A stretch of DNA of 64,000 nucleotides from Streptomyces triticirhizae (GTDB lineage: Bacteria; Actinomycetota; Actinomycetes; Streptomycetales; Streptomycetaceae). The DNA lies in assembly GCF_003696235.1 (NCBI RefSeq), contig NZ_RFFJ01000002.1, positions 1-64,000 of the forward strand. Reading direction: 5' to 3'. Made by a program: the position numbers and the translations under genes. Shown here one piece after another: positions 1 to 8,306 of this stretch (its first letter is position 1; every line of letters starts with the position of its first letter). The notes below the pieces were generated by a model. It had not been told where the DNA came from, searched no databases, and was given only the letters and a program-made list of their open reading frames with translations.

Positions 1-1
1 C

Positions 2-29
2 GGGGGGGGGGGGGGGGGGGTTGGGGGGG
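2..29. repeat. Poly-G tract at the window edge
   Basis: Nineteen consecutive G are followed by TT and seven more G. It sits just downstream of the binding-protein gene, whose stop codon is at 76. Such a run is rare even in streptomycete DNA. It may be a real slippery tract, a contig-end artefact, or part of a transcription terminator. No gene was seen in bases 1-75. Confidence 0.6.
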
Positions 30-75
30 CCCGGCCCTGGAGCGGCCGGCCCCGGCGCCCCGCCCGTTCACGGGG

Positions 76-1404
76 TCAGCGCTGTTCCAGCCACTCCGCC
101 TGCGCCTCGTTGAGCTGCTCGGCCAGGTCGTCGGCGAACTCCTGGGCGGTCATCTCGCCCAGCAACAGCCGCTGGAAGTTGGGCTCGCTGCCGGACTTGG
201 TGATGTCGTTCCAGTCGGGCAGGTAGTAGGGCAGCTGCACGATGGTGGTGTTCTCGTCGTTGAGCGCCTCGACCGCGGCCTGGGTGGGCGGCGCCTCGGC
301 GATCCACGGGTCGTCCAGCACGGCGGTGTTGGACGGTATCTGGCCGGCGGACTCGTTCCAGCGGCTGTTCATCTCGTGGGAGAGGGCGAACTCGATGAAG
401 GTCCAGGCCGCCTCCTTGTTGTCGCTGGAGCGGAAGAGGCCCAGGCCGTCCACCGGGTTGGAGACGAAGGTGCGGCCGCCGCCCTCCTCGGAGGTCGGCA
501 TCGGCAGCCCGTCGACGACGCCCTCACCGAAGGCGGCGGTGTGGTCGCCGTAGGAGCCCAGGTTGTGCTGGAGCATCCCGACGGTGCCGCCGGTGAACGT
601 GGCGACCATGTTGGTGAAGTCGCTGTTGAGGTCGGCCTCGGGCGTGACGCGGTTGTACAGGTCCACGTAGTTCTGCAACGCCTCGACGTTGGCCGGGTCG
701 TTGACCGTGGTCTGGTCGCCGTCCCAGAAGCTGTCGATGCCGGACTGGGCGTACATCATGTCCAGGGCCTGGGCGATGGAGCCCTCGCCGCCCCTGAGGG
801 TGAAGCCGAACGCGTTGTTGGCGCGGTCGGTCAGGGCCTCGGCGGCGGTGAAGAAGTTCTCCCAGGTGGTGGGGGGTTCCAGCCCGGCCTCGTCGAAGAG
901 GTCGGTGCGGAACCAGATCACGCCCTGGTTGGCGGAGGTCGGCACGGAGTACGCCTCCTCGCCGTCGCCGACGGTGGAGCGCACGCTCTGGAGCATGTTG
1001 GGGATGAGCTGCTCCTCAAGTCCGCTCTCGGCGAGGCGGTCGTCCACCGGGTCGAGGGCGCCCTGGGCGACGAGGTTGGCCAGGTAGGAGGTGGAGACGC
1101 CGCCCACGTCGGGCAGCCCGTCGCCGCCGCCCTGGATGGCGGCGTCGTACTTGGACTGGACGTCGGCGATCGGGACGCCCACGTACTGCACCTCGATGTC
1201 GGGGTGCTCCTCGTGGAAGGCGTCGATGATCTCGTTCCAGATCTCGGTGCGGGCGCCGCCGTTGTTGTCCCAGAAGACGATCTTTCCGGTGCCGTCGCCC
1301 TCGGCTCCGGAGGAGGTGCCGTCGTCCCCGCACGCGGTCGCGGTCAGGGCCAGGACAAGCCCGGTGGCGGCGACGATGGCGCCCCGGGTCCGCTGTGTTC
1401 TCAT
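76..1404 (-). CDS. Sugar ABC transporter substrate-binding lipoprotein
   Basis: This 442-residue extracellular solute-binding protein (family 1 type) should capture a sugar or sugar acid outside the cell and deliver it to the two permeases encoded upstream. The N-terminus MRTQRTRG is basic, followed by a hydrophobic stretch and the lipobox-like ATAC, so Cys24 is the probable lipid anchor. I chose the ATG at 1404 over an ATG 42 bases upstream because GAGGAG lies just before it. It is the last gene of the minus-strand transport cluster, 96 bases after the oxidoreductase stop. The substrate cannot be read from the sequence; the flanking sugar-acid dehydratase suggests a sugar acid or its parent sugar. 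Confidence 0.9.
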   Translation of the reverse strand: MRTQRTRGAIVAATGLVLALTATACGDDGTSSGAEGDGTGKIVFWDNNGGARTEIWNEIIDAFHEEHPDIEVQYVGVPIADVQSKYDAAIQGGGDGLPDVGGVSTSYLANLVAQGALDPVDDRLAESGLEEQLIPNMLQSVRSTVGDGEEAYSVPTSANQGVIWFRTDLFDEAGLEPPTTWENFFTAAEALTDRANNAFGFTLRGGEGSIAQALDMMYAQSGIDSFWDGDQTTVNDPANVEALQNYVDLYNRVTPEADLNSDFTNMVATFTGGTVGMLQHNLGSYGDHTAAFGEGVVDGLPMPTSEEGGGRTFVSNPVDGLGLFRSSDNKEAAWTFIEFALSHEMNSRWNESAGQIPSNTAVLDDPWIAEAPPTQAAVEALNDENTTIVQLPYYLPDWNDITKSGSEPNFQRLLLGEMTAQEFADDLAEQLNEAQAEWLEQR

Positions 1405-1500
1405 CGGTGCTCCTCGGTGAAGGTGGTTGCGTGTGCGGTTGTTCATGGGGGTGCTTGCGGGGGTCTGGCGGCGGCCGGGAGGCGGCGCGGGCCGTCGTCC

Positions 1501-2658
1501 TCAGGTGGGGCGCGGGCGGCCGGGGGCGGCGGCCCAGGGGGCGCCCAACTCGGAGTAGAGGGCGAGCCGCTCGGCGCCCTCGGCGGTCAGCCGGTCGATG
1601 CCGCGCAGCACCCGGCGGACGCCGGCGGCGGTGCGTTCCTCGTGCCAGTGCGCGGGCGAGAGGGCCACCGGGTCGGGCGCGGTGCGCACCGCCTCGACCA
1701 GCCGCATGAAGCCGCCGGTGCGCTCGGGCGGCACCAACAGCTCGGCGCCTTCGCGGAGATGGGCGACCAGGTTGGCCAGCAGGTCGGTGCGGGGGTGCTC
1801 GGTGACCACCGGGTCGCGGCCCGGGCGCTCCAGCCGCACCCGGTCCTCCTTGTACCAGAACGTGATCCGGCCGGCCTCGCCGTGCACCACCACATAGGGC
1901 TCGCCCGGCCGTTCGGCGCAGAGCGTCACGGCGGTGACCAGCTCGGTGCCGTCGGCGGTGCGCAGCCGGGCGCAGGAGGTGTCGTCGGCGTCGATGGCGT
2001 TGACCCGGTACAGCTCCAGGTCGATCGCGGCCAGGTCCTCGGCGCGGTCGGCGCCCGCGATGCGCAGGGCGGTGGCGACGGCGTGCGCCAGCGGGTTGGT
2101 CAGCACGCCGTCCACCACGTCGCGCCCGTCGAGCCGGCGCAGCCCGCCCCACGGCGCGCGCCCCCAGTACGCCTCGTCGCGCACCCACGCGCCGGCGGCG
2201 CCCAGTCCGGTGACCCGGCCGATGACGCCGTCCCGCACCAGCTGCCTGATGTGCTCGATGGCGCCCGAGCCCAGCGACTGGAAGCCGATCTGGCAGGCGG
2301 TGCCGGCCCGTTGGATGCCGTCGGTCAGCTGCCGGAACGCGGCCAGCGAGGGGGTGGGCGGCTTCTCCAGCAGCAGGTGGACGCCCCGGGCGGCGGCGGC
2401 CAGGCCCAGCTCGGCGTGGGTGTGGATGGGGGTGCAGACGATGGCGACCTCGGCGCCGGTGCGCTCCAGCAGGGCGGGCAGGTCGGGTGACTGCTCGGGC
2501 TTCCCGAGGCCGGCCAGTTCCTCGTCGGCCAGCGGGGTCAGCTCGCAGACGCCGACCAGCCGCACCAGGCCGGCCGCCGTGAGCCGGCGAAGGTTGGCCA
2601 GGTGCCAGTGGCCGTGTCCCCTGGCCCCGGCCAGCACCACCGTGACGGGCTCGTTCAT
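1501..2658 (-). CDS. Gfo/Idh/MocA family NAD(P)-dependent oxidoreductase
   Basis: The 385-residue product begins MNEPVTVVLAGARGHGHWH, a Rossmann nucleotide-binding start in which the glycine-rich motif is GARGHGH. It has the EKPPTPS stretch (about residue 100) that corresponds to the family EKP motif, whose Lys contacts cofactor and substrate. Members oxidise or epimerise sugars and inositols in the cytoplasm. Its ATG overlaps the preceding permease stop as ATGA (2655-2658), so the two are translationally coupled. In this context it probably oxidises the imported sugar or an intermediate feeding the dehydratase. The exact substrate is unknown. Confidence 0.85.
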   Translation of the reverse strand: MNEPVTVVLAGARGHGHWHLANLRRLTAAGLVRLVGVCELTPLADEELAGLGKPEQSPDLPALLERTGAEVAIVCTPIHTHAELGLAAAARGVHLLLEKPPTPSLAAFRQLTDGIQRAGTACQIGFQSLGSGAIEHIRQLVRDGVIGRVTGLGAAGAWVRDEAYWGRAPWGGLRRLDGRDVVDGVLTNPLAHAVATALRIAGADRAEDLAAIDLELYRVNAIDADDTSCARLRTADGTELVTAVTLCAERPGEPYVVVHGEAGRITFWYKEDRVRLERPGRDPVVTEHPRTDLLANLVAHLREGAELLVPPERTGGFMRLVEAVRTAPDPVALSPAHWHEERTAAGVRRVLRGIDRLTAEGAERLALYSELGAPWAAAPGRPRPT

Positions 2659-3548
2659 CCCTTGACCGCCCCCGCGCTGAAGCCGGTGATCAACCAGCGC
2701 TGGATGAACGCGAAGACGATCACCACCGGCACGGCGGCCACCACGCCGCCGGCCGCCAGCGCCCCCAGGTCCACGCTGTCGGAGCCGAGGAGGGTGTTGA
2801 GCCCGACCGGAATCGTCTGCCTGTCCTGGGAGTTGAGGAACATCAGCGCGAACAGGAAGTGGTTCCAGCTGTGCACGAAAGCGAACGAGCCGACGGCGAC
2901 CAGCCCGGGGCGCAGCAGCGGCAGCACCACGGCGAGGAACGCCCGCAGCCGGGTGCAGCCGTCCACCCACGCCTGTTCCTCCAGGCTGGGTGGCACGTTC
3001 CTGATGAACCCGCTGATCAGGATCATCGACAGCGGCAGCTGGAAGACGGTCTCGGCGAGGATCACGGACCACAGCGAGTTGAGCAGCTGGAGTTCCCGGA
3101 AGATCTCGAAGAGCGGCACCAGCATCAGCGCCCCGGGAATGAACTGCGAGCAGAGCAGCGCCAGCATGAACGGCATCTTCAGCCGGAACCTGAACCGGGC
3201 CAGCGCATAGCCGCCGGAGAGCGCGACCAGCAGCGTCATCAGCATCGAGGCGATGCCCACATACATGCTGTTGACGAAGTAGGTGTCGAAGCCGCGTTCG
3301 TTCCACACCTTGGCGAAGTGCTCGCCGGTGATCGGCCAGGGCACCAGGGAGTCGGAGCCCGGCTCGCGGAGCGCGAACAGCAGCATCCAGTAGAAGGGGA
3401 CCAGCGTGAACAGCAGGTACACGCCGAGCGGAACGTAGATCTGCCAGCGCGGCGGCTCGTCGTAGGAGCGGCGACGTTTCCTGGAGTCGCCGGGCGGTGC
3501 GGGGGGCGCGTCGAGCGCCGGCTGCGGCGTGGTGAGTGCGGCGGTCAC
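2655..3548 (-). CDS. Carbohydrate ABC transporter permease, MalG type
   Basis: This 297-residue inner-membrane permease has the binding-protein-dependent transport fold with about six membrane segments; the first is YVPLGVYLLFTLVPFYWML. The EAA-like loop that docks the ATPase reads EEQAWVDGCTRLRAF. The start is a GTG at 3548 overlapping the stop of the first permease as GTGA. The N-terminal 40 residues are cytoplasmic and rich in Pro and Arg. It forms a heterodimeric channel with the MalF-type protein upstream. No ATPase is encoded nearby, so a shared subunit such as MsiK is probably used (inference). Confidence 0.92.
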   Translation of the reverse strand: MTAALTTPQPALDAPPAPPGDSRKRRRSYDEPPRWQIYVPLGVYLLFTLVPFYWMLLFALREPGSDSLVPWPITGEHFAKVWNERGFDTYFVNSMYVGIASMLMTLLVALSGGYALARFRFRLKMPFMLALLCSQFIPGALMLVPLFEIFRELQLLNSLWSVILAETVFQLPLSMILISGFIRNVPPSLEEQAWVDGCTRLRAFLAVVLPLLRPGLVAVGSFAFVHSWNHFLFALMFLNSQDRQTIPVGLNTLLGSDSVDLGALAAGGVVAAVPVVIVFAFIQRWLITGFSAGAVKG

Positions 3549-4471
3549 TTGTCGTCGCCTCCGAACTTGCTCAGACGCAGATAGAGAATGGAGCAGAACA
3601 GCAGGATCACGAAGGCCACCGTGGTGAGCGCCGCCGCATAGCCGAACTCGTTTCCGTGGATTCCGGTCTGCGCGACATAGAGCGGCAGCGTGGTGGTCTG
3701 GCCGGCCGGGCCGCCGTTGGTCAACGTGTAGAGCAGGTCCACGTTGTTGAACTCCCAGACGGCGCGCAGCAGCGTGGAGAGCACGATGGCGTCGCGCAGG
3801 TGCGGCAGGGTGATGTGGAAGAACTGGCGCACCCGGCTGGCGCCGTCCACCGAGGCCGCCTCGTAGAGGTCCTTGGAGACGGACTGGAGGTCGGCGAGGA
3901 TCAGAATCGCGAAGAACGGCACGCCGCGCCAGAGTTCGGCGATCACCGCGCCCCAGAAGACGGTTCCGGTGTTGGACAGCACCGACGTTCCGTACTCGCC
4001 TATTCCGGCGTCCGCGAGATAGCGGCTCAGACCGGTCGAGGGGTTGTAGAGCAGAATCCAGATGGTGCTGGTGAGCACCCCGGAGACCGCCCAGGGCGAG
4101 AAGACCAACGCGCGGGCGGCGGCCCTGCCGACAAAGGTCTGGTTGATGATCAGCGCCAGTGCCAGTCCGAAGACCAGCTGGAGCGAGACCTCGACAAAGA
4201 CCCACTGGGCGCTGAAGGCCAGCGTCTCCCAGAAGAACGGGTCGTCGGTGAAGATCTCCCGGAAGTTCTCCAGGCCGGCGAAGCCGTTCCGCCAGGGTTT
4301 GGTGACGTTGTAGTCCTGGAGGCTGTAGTAGAGGACGCTGAACATGGGATACGCGATGAATCCCAGCATCAACAGCCCGGCGGGCGCGAGCAGCACATAG
4401 GGCAGCGAACGTGGGGAACGTCCGGCGCGGCGGCGCCTCGGCCGGGTCCGTTCCGTCGCGGCGTCGGCCAT
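3545..4471 (-). CDS. Carbohydrate ABC transporter permease, MalF type
   Basis: This 308-residue permease has six predicted membrane segments, the first being LPYVLLAPAGLLMLGFIAY. An EAA-type loop (YEAASVDGASRVRQFF, about residue 205) contacts the ATPase. I chose the ATG at 4471 because GGAGAA precedes it. An upstream in-frame ATG at 4588 would run through the 117-base gap behind the dehydratase. That gap also contains a LacI-type operator-like palindrome at 4510-4521, so the transport genes may have their own promoter. Confidence 0.92.
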   Translation of the reverse strand: MADAATERTRPRRRRAGRSPRSLPYVLLAPAGLLMLGFIAYPMFSVLYYSLQDYNVTKPWRNGFAGLENFREIFTDDPFFWETLAFSAQWVFVEVSLQLVFGLALALIINQTFVGRAAARALVFSPWAVSGVLTSTIWILLYNPSTGLSRYLADAGIGEYGTSVLSNTGTVFWGAVIAELWRGVPFFAILILADLQSVSKDLYEAASVDGASRVRQFFHITLPHLRDAIVLSTLLRAVWEFNNVDLLYTLTNGGPAGQTTTLPLYVAQTGIHGNEFGYAAALTTVAFVILLFCSILYLRLSKFGGDDK

Positions 4472-4509
4472 GACCGCTTCTCCGTTCTCGACGGGCGGGC
4501 GCGCGGTGT

Positions 4510-4521
4510 GGAAGCGCTCCC
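4510..4521. promoter_or_regulatory. LacI-type operator-like palindrome upstream of the transport genes
   Basis: On the minus strand this reads GGGAGC-GCTTCC, a dyad with one mismatch centred on AGCGCT, the core typical of LacI/GalR-family operators. It lies about 40 bases upstream of the MalF-type permease start, in the 117-base gap after the dehydratase. No LacI-family regulator is encoded in the window, so the link is inferred from the motif. Confidence 0.35.
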
Positions 4522-4588
4522 GCGAGGGGGTCGGTGGGACCCCTGGTCGGTTGGAAACTGGCGCGGATCGGGGCGATCCGGAGGCCAC

Positions 4589-6397
4589 TCAGCCCGCGTG
4601 GGGCTCGGGGACCTCTCCCTCGCGGGAGAGGAAGGCGAAGTCGCAGCCGGTGTCGGCCTGGGTGATGTGCTCCTGGTAGAGCGCGCCGAAGCCTCGGCCG
4701 TAGCGCGGCTCGGGCGGGCGCCAGGCGGCGCGGCGGCGTTCCAGCTCGGCGTCGTCGACCTCGAGGCGCAGGGTGCGCGCGGCGACGTCGAGGGTGATCA
4801 GGTCGCCGTCGTTGACCAGCGCGAGGGGGCCGCCGACATGGGACTCGGGGGCGATGTGCAGCACGCAGGCGCCGTAGCTGGTGCCGCTCATCCGGGCGTC
4901 GGAGAGCCGCACCATGTCCGTGACGCCCTGCTTCAACAGGTAGTCGGGGATGGGCAGCATCCCGTACTCGGGCATCCCGGGGCCGCCCAGCGGGCCGGCG
5001 CCGCGCAGCACCAGCACGCTGTCCGGGGTGATCTCCAGGGCCGGCTCGTTGATGGTGGCCTGCATGGTGCGGTAGTCGTCGAAGACCACGGCCGGGCCGG
5101 TGTGCTTGAGCAGCCTGGGCTCGGCCGAGATGTGCTTGATCACCGCGCCGTCGGGCGCCAGGTTGCCCCGCAGGACCGCCAACCCGCCCTGTTCGGCGAG
5201 GGGTTGGTCCAGGGTGCGGATGACCTCGGTGTCGTGGGTGGCCGCGCCGGCCAGCTGCTCGCGGAGCGTGGCGTGCGCCACGGTCGGCCGGTCCAGGTGG
5301 AGATGGTCCTCGCCGAGCCGGGCCAGCAGCGCGGGCAGGCCACCGGCGTAGTAGAAGTCCTCCATCAGGAACCGGCCGCCCGGCCTGATGTCGGCGAGCA
5401 CCGGCACCTCGCGGGCGATCCGGTCGAAGTCCGCCAGCTCCAGCGGCACCCGGGAGCGGCCGGCCATCGCGATCAGATGGATGACGGCGTTGGTCGAGCC
5501 GCCCAGCGCCAGCACGGTCGCCACCGCGTCCCGGTAGGCGTCGGCGGTCAGGAAGCGGGACAACCGGGCGTCGGTCCACACCAGTTCGACGATCCGCCGG
5601 CCGGCGGCGGCCGCCATCCTGCTGTGCGAGGAGTCCACGGCGGGGATGGCCGCCGCGCCCGGCATGGTCACGCCGAGCACCTCGGCCACCGAGGCCATGG
5701 TGGAGGCGGTGCCCATGGTCATGCAGGTGCCGGGGGAACGCGCCAGGCCGCACTCCAGTTCGGCCAGCTCCGCGTCGCCGATCCGTCCGGCGCGCCGCTC
5801 GTCCCAGTACTTCCACATGTCGGTGCCTGAGCCCAGGGTCTCCCCGCGCCAGTGGCCGCGCAGCATCGGCCCGGCCGGAACGAGGACCGCCGGCAGGTCG
5901 GCGCTGGCCGCGCCCATCAGCAGCGCCGGCGTCGTCTTGTCGCAGCCGCCCAACAGCACCGCGCCGTCCACCGGATAGGACCGCAGGAGTTCCTCGGTCT
6001 CCATCGACAGCAGGTTGCGGTAGAGCATCGGGGTCGGCTTCTGGAACGTCTCGGAGAGCGTCGCGACCGGGAACTCCAACGGGAAGCCGCCGGCCTGCCA
6101 CACCCCGCGCTTGACGGCCTCGGCCCGTTCGCGGAGGTGCTGGTGGCAGGGGTTGATATCGGACCAGGTGTTCACGATCGCGATCACCGGCTTGCCGAGG
6201 TGCTCCTCGGGGAGATAGCCGAGCTGCCGGGTGCGCGCCCGGTGGCTGAACGAGCGCAGGCCCTCGGTGCCCCACCAGCGGTGGCTGCGCAACTCCTCGC
6301 TCGTCAGCCGCCGTTCGGCCGTCCCGTCCTGGTCGGCCGCCCGGTCCCGCCCGGTGGTCGGCTCCGGCGCGGAGCCCGTCGGGTGTTTCTCGGTCAC
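4589..6397 (-). CDS. IlvD/Edd family dehydratase, probably a sugar-acid dehydratase
   Basis: The 602-residue enzyme belongs to the iron-sulfur dihydroxy-acid / sugar-acid dehydratase family. Cluster and metal ligands are visible as NTWSDINPCH, GGCDKTTPALLMGA and GTCMTMGTASTM. The family removes water from a 2,3-dihydroxy acid to give a 2-keto-3-deoxy acid. The neighbouring DHDPS-family enzyme, sugar transporter and oxidoreductase point to an aldonate (for example arabinonate, xylonate or galactonate) rather than isoleucine/valine precursors. I chose the GTG at 6397: it overlaps the preceding stop as GTGA and has GGGAG five bases upstream. An ATG at 6409 is the alternative. Confidence 0.87.
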   Translation of the reverse strand: MTEKHPTGSAPEPTTGRDRAADQDGTAERRLTSEELRSHRWWGTEGLRSFSHRARTRQLGYLPEEHLGKPVIAIVNTWSDINPCHQHLRERAEAVKRGVWQAGGFPLEFPVATLSETFQKPTPMLYRNLLSMETEELLRSYPVDGAVLLGGCDKTTPALLMGAASADLPAVLVPAGPMLRGHWRGETLGSGTDMWKYWDERRAGRIGDAELAELECGLARSPGTCMTMGTASTMASVAEVLGVTMPGAAAIPAVDSSHSRMAAAAGRRIVELVWTDARLSRFLTADAYRDAVATVLALGGSTNAVIHLIAMAGRSRVPLELADFDRIAREVPVLADIRPGGRFLMEDFYYAGGLPALLARLGEDHLHLDRPTVAHATLREQLAGAATHDTEVIRTLDQPLAEQGGLAVLRGNLAPDGAVIKHISAEPRLLKHTGPAVVFDDYRTMQATINEPALEITPDSVLVLRGAGPLGGPGMPEYGMLPIPDYLLKQGVTDMVRLSDARMSGTSYGACVLHIAPESHVGGPLALVNDGDLITLDVAARTLRLEVDDAELERRRAAWRPPEPRYGRGFGALYQEHITQADTGCDFAFLSREGEVPEPHAG

Positions 6398-7311
6398 GGC
6401 AGCTCCCATCCCTTCACCATCGTCGCGACGCGCTCCCGTTCGGCCGGCGGCAGCACCGTGCTGGGCGGGCGGATGTCGCGGCGGCACAGGCCCAGCGCGG
6501 CCAGCGCCTCCTTGACCACGGTCACGTTGTTGGCCGACTGCCGCTCGGCGCGCAGTTCCTCGAACGGGCGGATCAGCTCCCACACCCGCATCGCGGCCGG
6601 GTGGTCGCCGGCGCGCAGCGCGTCCCGCATGGCCAGGGAGACCTCGGGCGCCACGTTGACCAGCCCCGAGGTGAAGCCGGTGGCGCCCGAGGCGAAGTAG
6701 CTCGGCGCCCACAGCTCCGCCAGCCCGGCCACCCACACGAAGCGGTCGAGGCCGGCGTCCCTGGCCACGGAGGCGAAGCGCACGACGTCGGGCACCGCGT
6801 ACTTGACGCCGATCACATTGGGGCAGGCGGCGCCCAGCCGGGCGATGGCGGCGCCGTCGATCGCGGGATTCCGCAGATAGGGCACCACGCCCAGGTCGGG
6901 GACGGCCTCGGCGATCGCGCGGTGGTAGTCCACCCAGCCGTCCAACGACACATAGGGGTGGACCGGTTGGTGCACCATCACCATCCGCGCCCCGGCGGCG
7001 CGCGCCTCCAGCGCCGAGGCGACGGCCGACGGCACGTCCTGGCCGACCCCGACGAGGATCTGGGCGTCGGAGCCGGCGGCGCCGACCTCGGCGAGCGTCA
7101 ACTCGACCTCGATCCGCCGCTCCTCGGGGGTGAGGGCGTAGAACTCGCTGGTGTTGCCGTTGGGGGTAAGCGCTTGCACGCCGGACACGAGAAGACGACG
7201 GATCAGCGTGCGGTAACTCTCCTGATCCAGTTGGTCATTCTCGGTAAACGGGGTGACCGGAATCGCCACCACATCCGCCAACGCCGCTCGCTGCGGCGCG
7301 AAGTCGGTCAT
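6394..7311 (-). CDS. DHDPS-family class I aldolase/dehydratase
   Basis: This 305-residue TIM-barrel enzyme belongs to the dihydrodipicolinate synthase / N-acetylneuraminate lyase family. The Schiff-base lysine lies in GVKYAVPD (about residue 168) and the active-site tyrosine in VVPYLRNP. Instead of the DapA motif GTTGE it has NGNTSEFYAL, so lysine biosynthesis is unlikely. Family members with this type of context process 2-keto-3-deoxy sugar acids made by IlvD/Edd dehydratases, either by aldol cleavage or by dehydration/decarboxylation. The start at 7311 overlaps the regulator stop as ATGA, and its own stop overlaps the dehydratase start as GTGA. Confidence 0.87.
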   Translation of the reverse strand: MTDFAPQRAALADVVAIPVTPFTENDQLDQESYRTLIRRLLVSGVQALTPNGNTSEFYALTPEERRIEVELTLAEVGAAGSDAQILVGVGQDVPSAVASALEARAAGARMVMVHQPVHPYVSLDGWVDYHRAIAEAVPDLGVVPYLRNPAIDGAAIARLGAACPNVIGVKYAVPDVVRFASVARDAGLDRFVWVAGLAELWAPSYFASGATGFTSGLVNVAPEVSLAMRDALRAGDHPAAMRVWELIRPFEELRAERQSANNVTVVKEALAALGLCRRDIRPPSTVLPPAERERVATMVKGWELP

Positions 7312-8024
7312 GCCGACGCCTTCCTCTCGCCCGTGTCGGTGGTCTCGTCGCCGGTTTCCGCGCCCTCGACGGTCTCCCCCGCAGGGAACGCCCGCTCGAC
7401 GAAGCCCCTGATGTGCGCGGCCAGCAGCTCCCCCGCCCGGTCGGCCTCGCCGCCCTCGGCGGCGGCCAGGATCAGCCGGTGCTCCTCGGCCTCCCGCTCC
7501 CAGCTGGGCAGGGTCTGCCAGACGAACGACGACACCAGCGCGGCCTGGTCCCGCAGGTCGTCCAGCATCCGCACCAACAGCGGGTTGCCGCACGGCAGAT
7601 AGAGCGCGCGGTGGAAGTCCCGGTTCGCCAGGGAGCGTTCCGCGCTGTCCTCGGCCTCGTCGGCCCGGCCCAGCGCGGTGTGCGCGGCGGCCAGCGCGGC
7701 GCCGTCCCGCACGGTGCGCCGCAGCGCCTCCGGCTCCAGGAGCAGCCGCACGTCGTAGACGGCGCGCGCCATGTCGGCGTCCACGGCCCGGACGGCCGCG
7801 CCCCGGTACTCGCTCATCACCACCAGCCCACGACCGGCCAGCGTCTTGAGCGCCTCCCTCACCGGGGTCTTCGACACCCCGAACCGCGCGGCCAGTTCGG
7901 TCTCGACCAGCGCGGTCCCCGGCGCCAGCCCACCGGTCAGGATCGCGTGCGTCAGATGCTCCAGGACGAACTGCGTCCGGGAGGGAATGGGCACCGGGGC
8001 GGCGCCGGACAGTGGTGCTTTCAT
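7308..8024 (-). CDS. GntR-family transcriptional regulator (FadR/FCD subfamily)
   Basis: This 238-residue regulator has an N-terminal winged helix (residues about 15-80; FGVSKTPVREALKTLAGRGL is the recognition region) and a C-terminal all-helical FCD ligand domain. It is the first gene of the sugar-acid operon and probably represses it until a pathway acid binds. Two tandem palindromes (8075-8099) lie 50-75 bases upstream and are the likely operator. The start codon is ATG with CGAGGG upstream. Confidence 0.9.
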   Translation of the reverse strand: MKAPLSGAAPVPIPSRTQFVLEHLTHAILTGGLAPGTALVETELAARFGVSKTPVREALKTLAGRGLVVMSEYRGAAVRAVDADMARAVYDVRLLLEPEALRRTVRDGAALAAAHTALGRADEAEDSAERSLANRDFHRALYLPCGNPLLVRMLDDLRDQAALVSSFVWQTLPSWEREAEEHRLILAAAEGGEADRAGELLAAHIRGFVERAFPAGETVEGAETGDETTDTGERKASA

Positions 8025-8074
8025 GCGGGTTTGGCCCTCGGTTCTCGGGTCTCATCTCGGGGTTCGACGCTCGC

Positions 8075-8099
8075 ATATGGCATCTCGTATATGACATAT
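8075..8099. promoter_or_regulatory. Probable GntR-family tandem operator
   Basis: Two copies of the same dyad lie head to tail, starting 14 bases apart: ATATG-G-CATCT (8075-8085) and ATATG-A-CATAT (8089-8099). The second is a perfect 5-1-5 palindrome. They sit in a markedly AT-rich patch of the intergenic region between the GntR gene (minus) and the sigma factor gene (plus). The most economical reading is an autoregulatory operator for the GntR operon. Confidence 0.55.
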
Positions 8100-8241
8100 G
8101 GCGTACGACGCGCGGTCCGACGAACGGTAGGACCCGACCGGGCCGGCGTCAACGGATCGGACGGAACGAGGAGTTCGGAACCGGTTCCGGGTGCCGCCGG
8201 CGGGACGCCCAGGCGGGTCGGGCCGCCCTGTCGTCCCGGCG

Positions 8242-8268
8242 TGTCACATCGGGACGCCCCGGTGCGTC
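8242..8268 (+). promoter_or_regulatory. ECF41-type promoter of the sigma factor gene
   Basis: TGTCACA (8242-8248), a 16-base spacer and CGTC (8265-8268) reproduce the promoter published for ECF41 sigma factors (TGTCACA-N16-CGTC). It lies about 40 bases before the ATG of the sigma factor, so the gene is probably autoregulated. Confidence 0.75.
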
Positions 8269-8306
8269 ATCTCTGTGACCCCCGTCGAGCGAGAGAAAAG
8301 TCGCCC

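Noticed and set aside
376-2490. Very long plus-strand open frame opposite the transport genes
   Set aside because: It is the antisense shadow of GC-rich coding DNA: the translation is low-complexity Gly/Ala/Val/Arg and the minus strand encodes clear family proteins.
7168-7175. AAGCGCTT LacI-type core near the start of the DHDPS-family gene
   Set aside because: It lies inside coding sequence for the conserved QALTPNGN stretch and can be explained by codon use.
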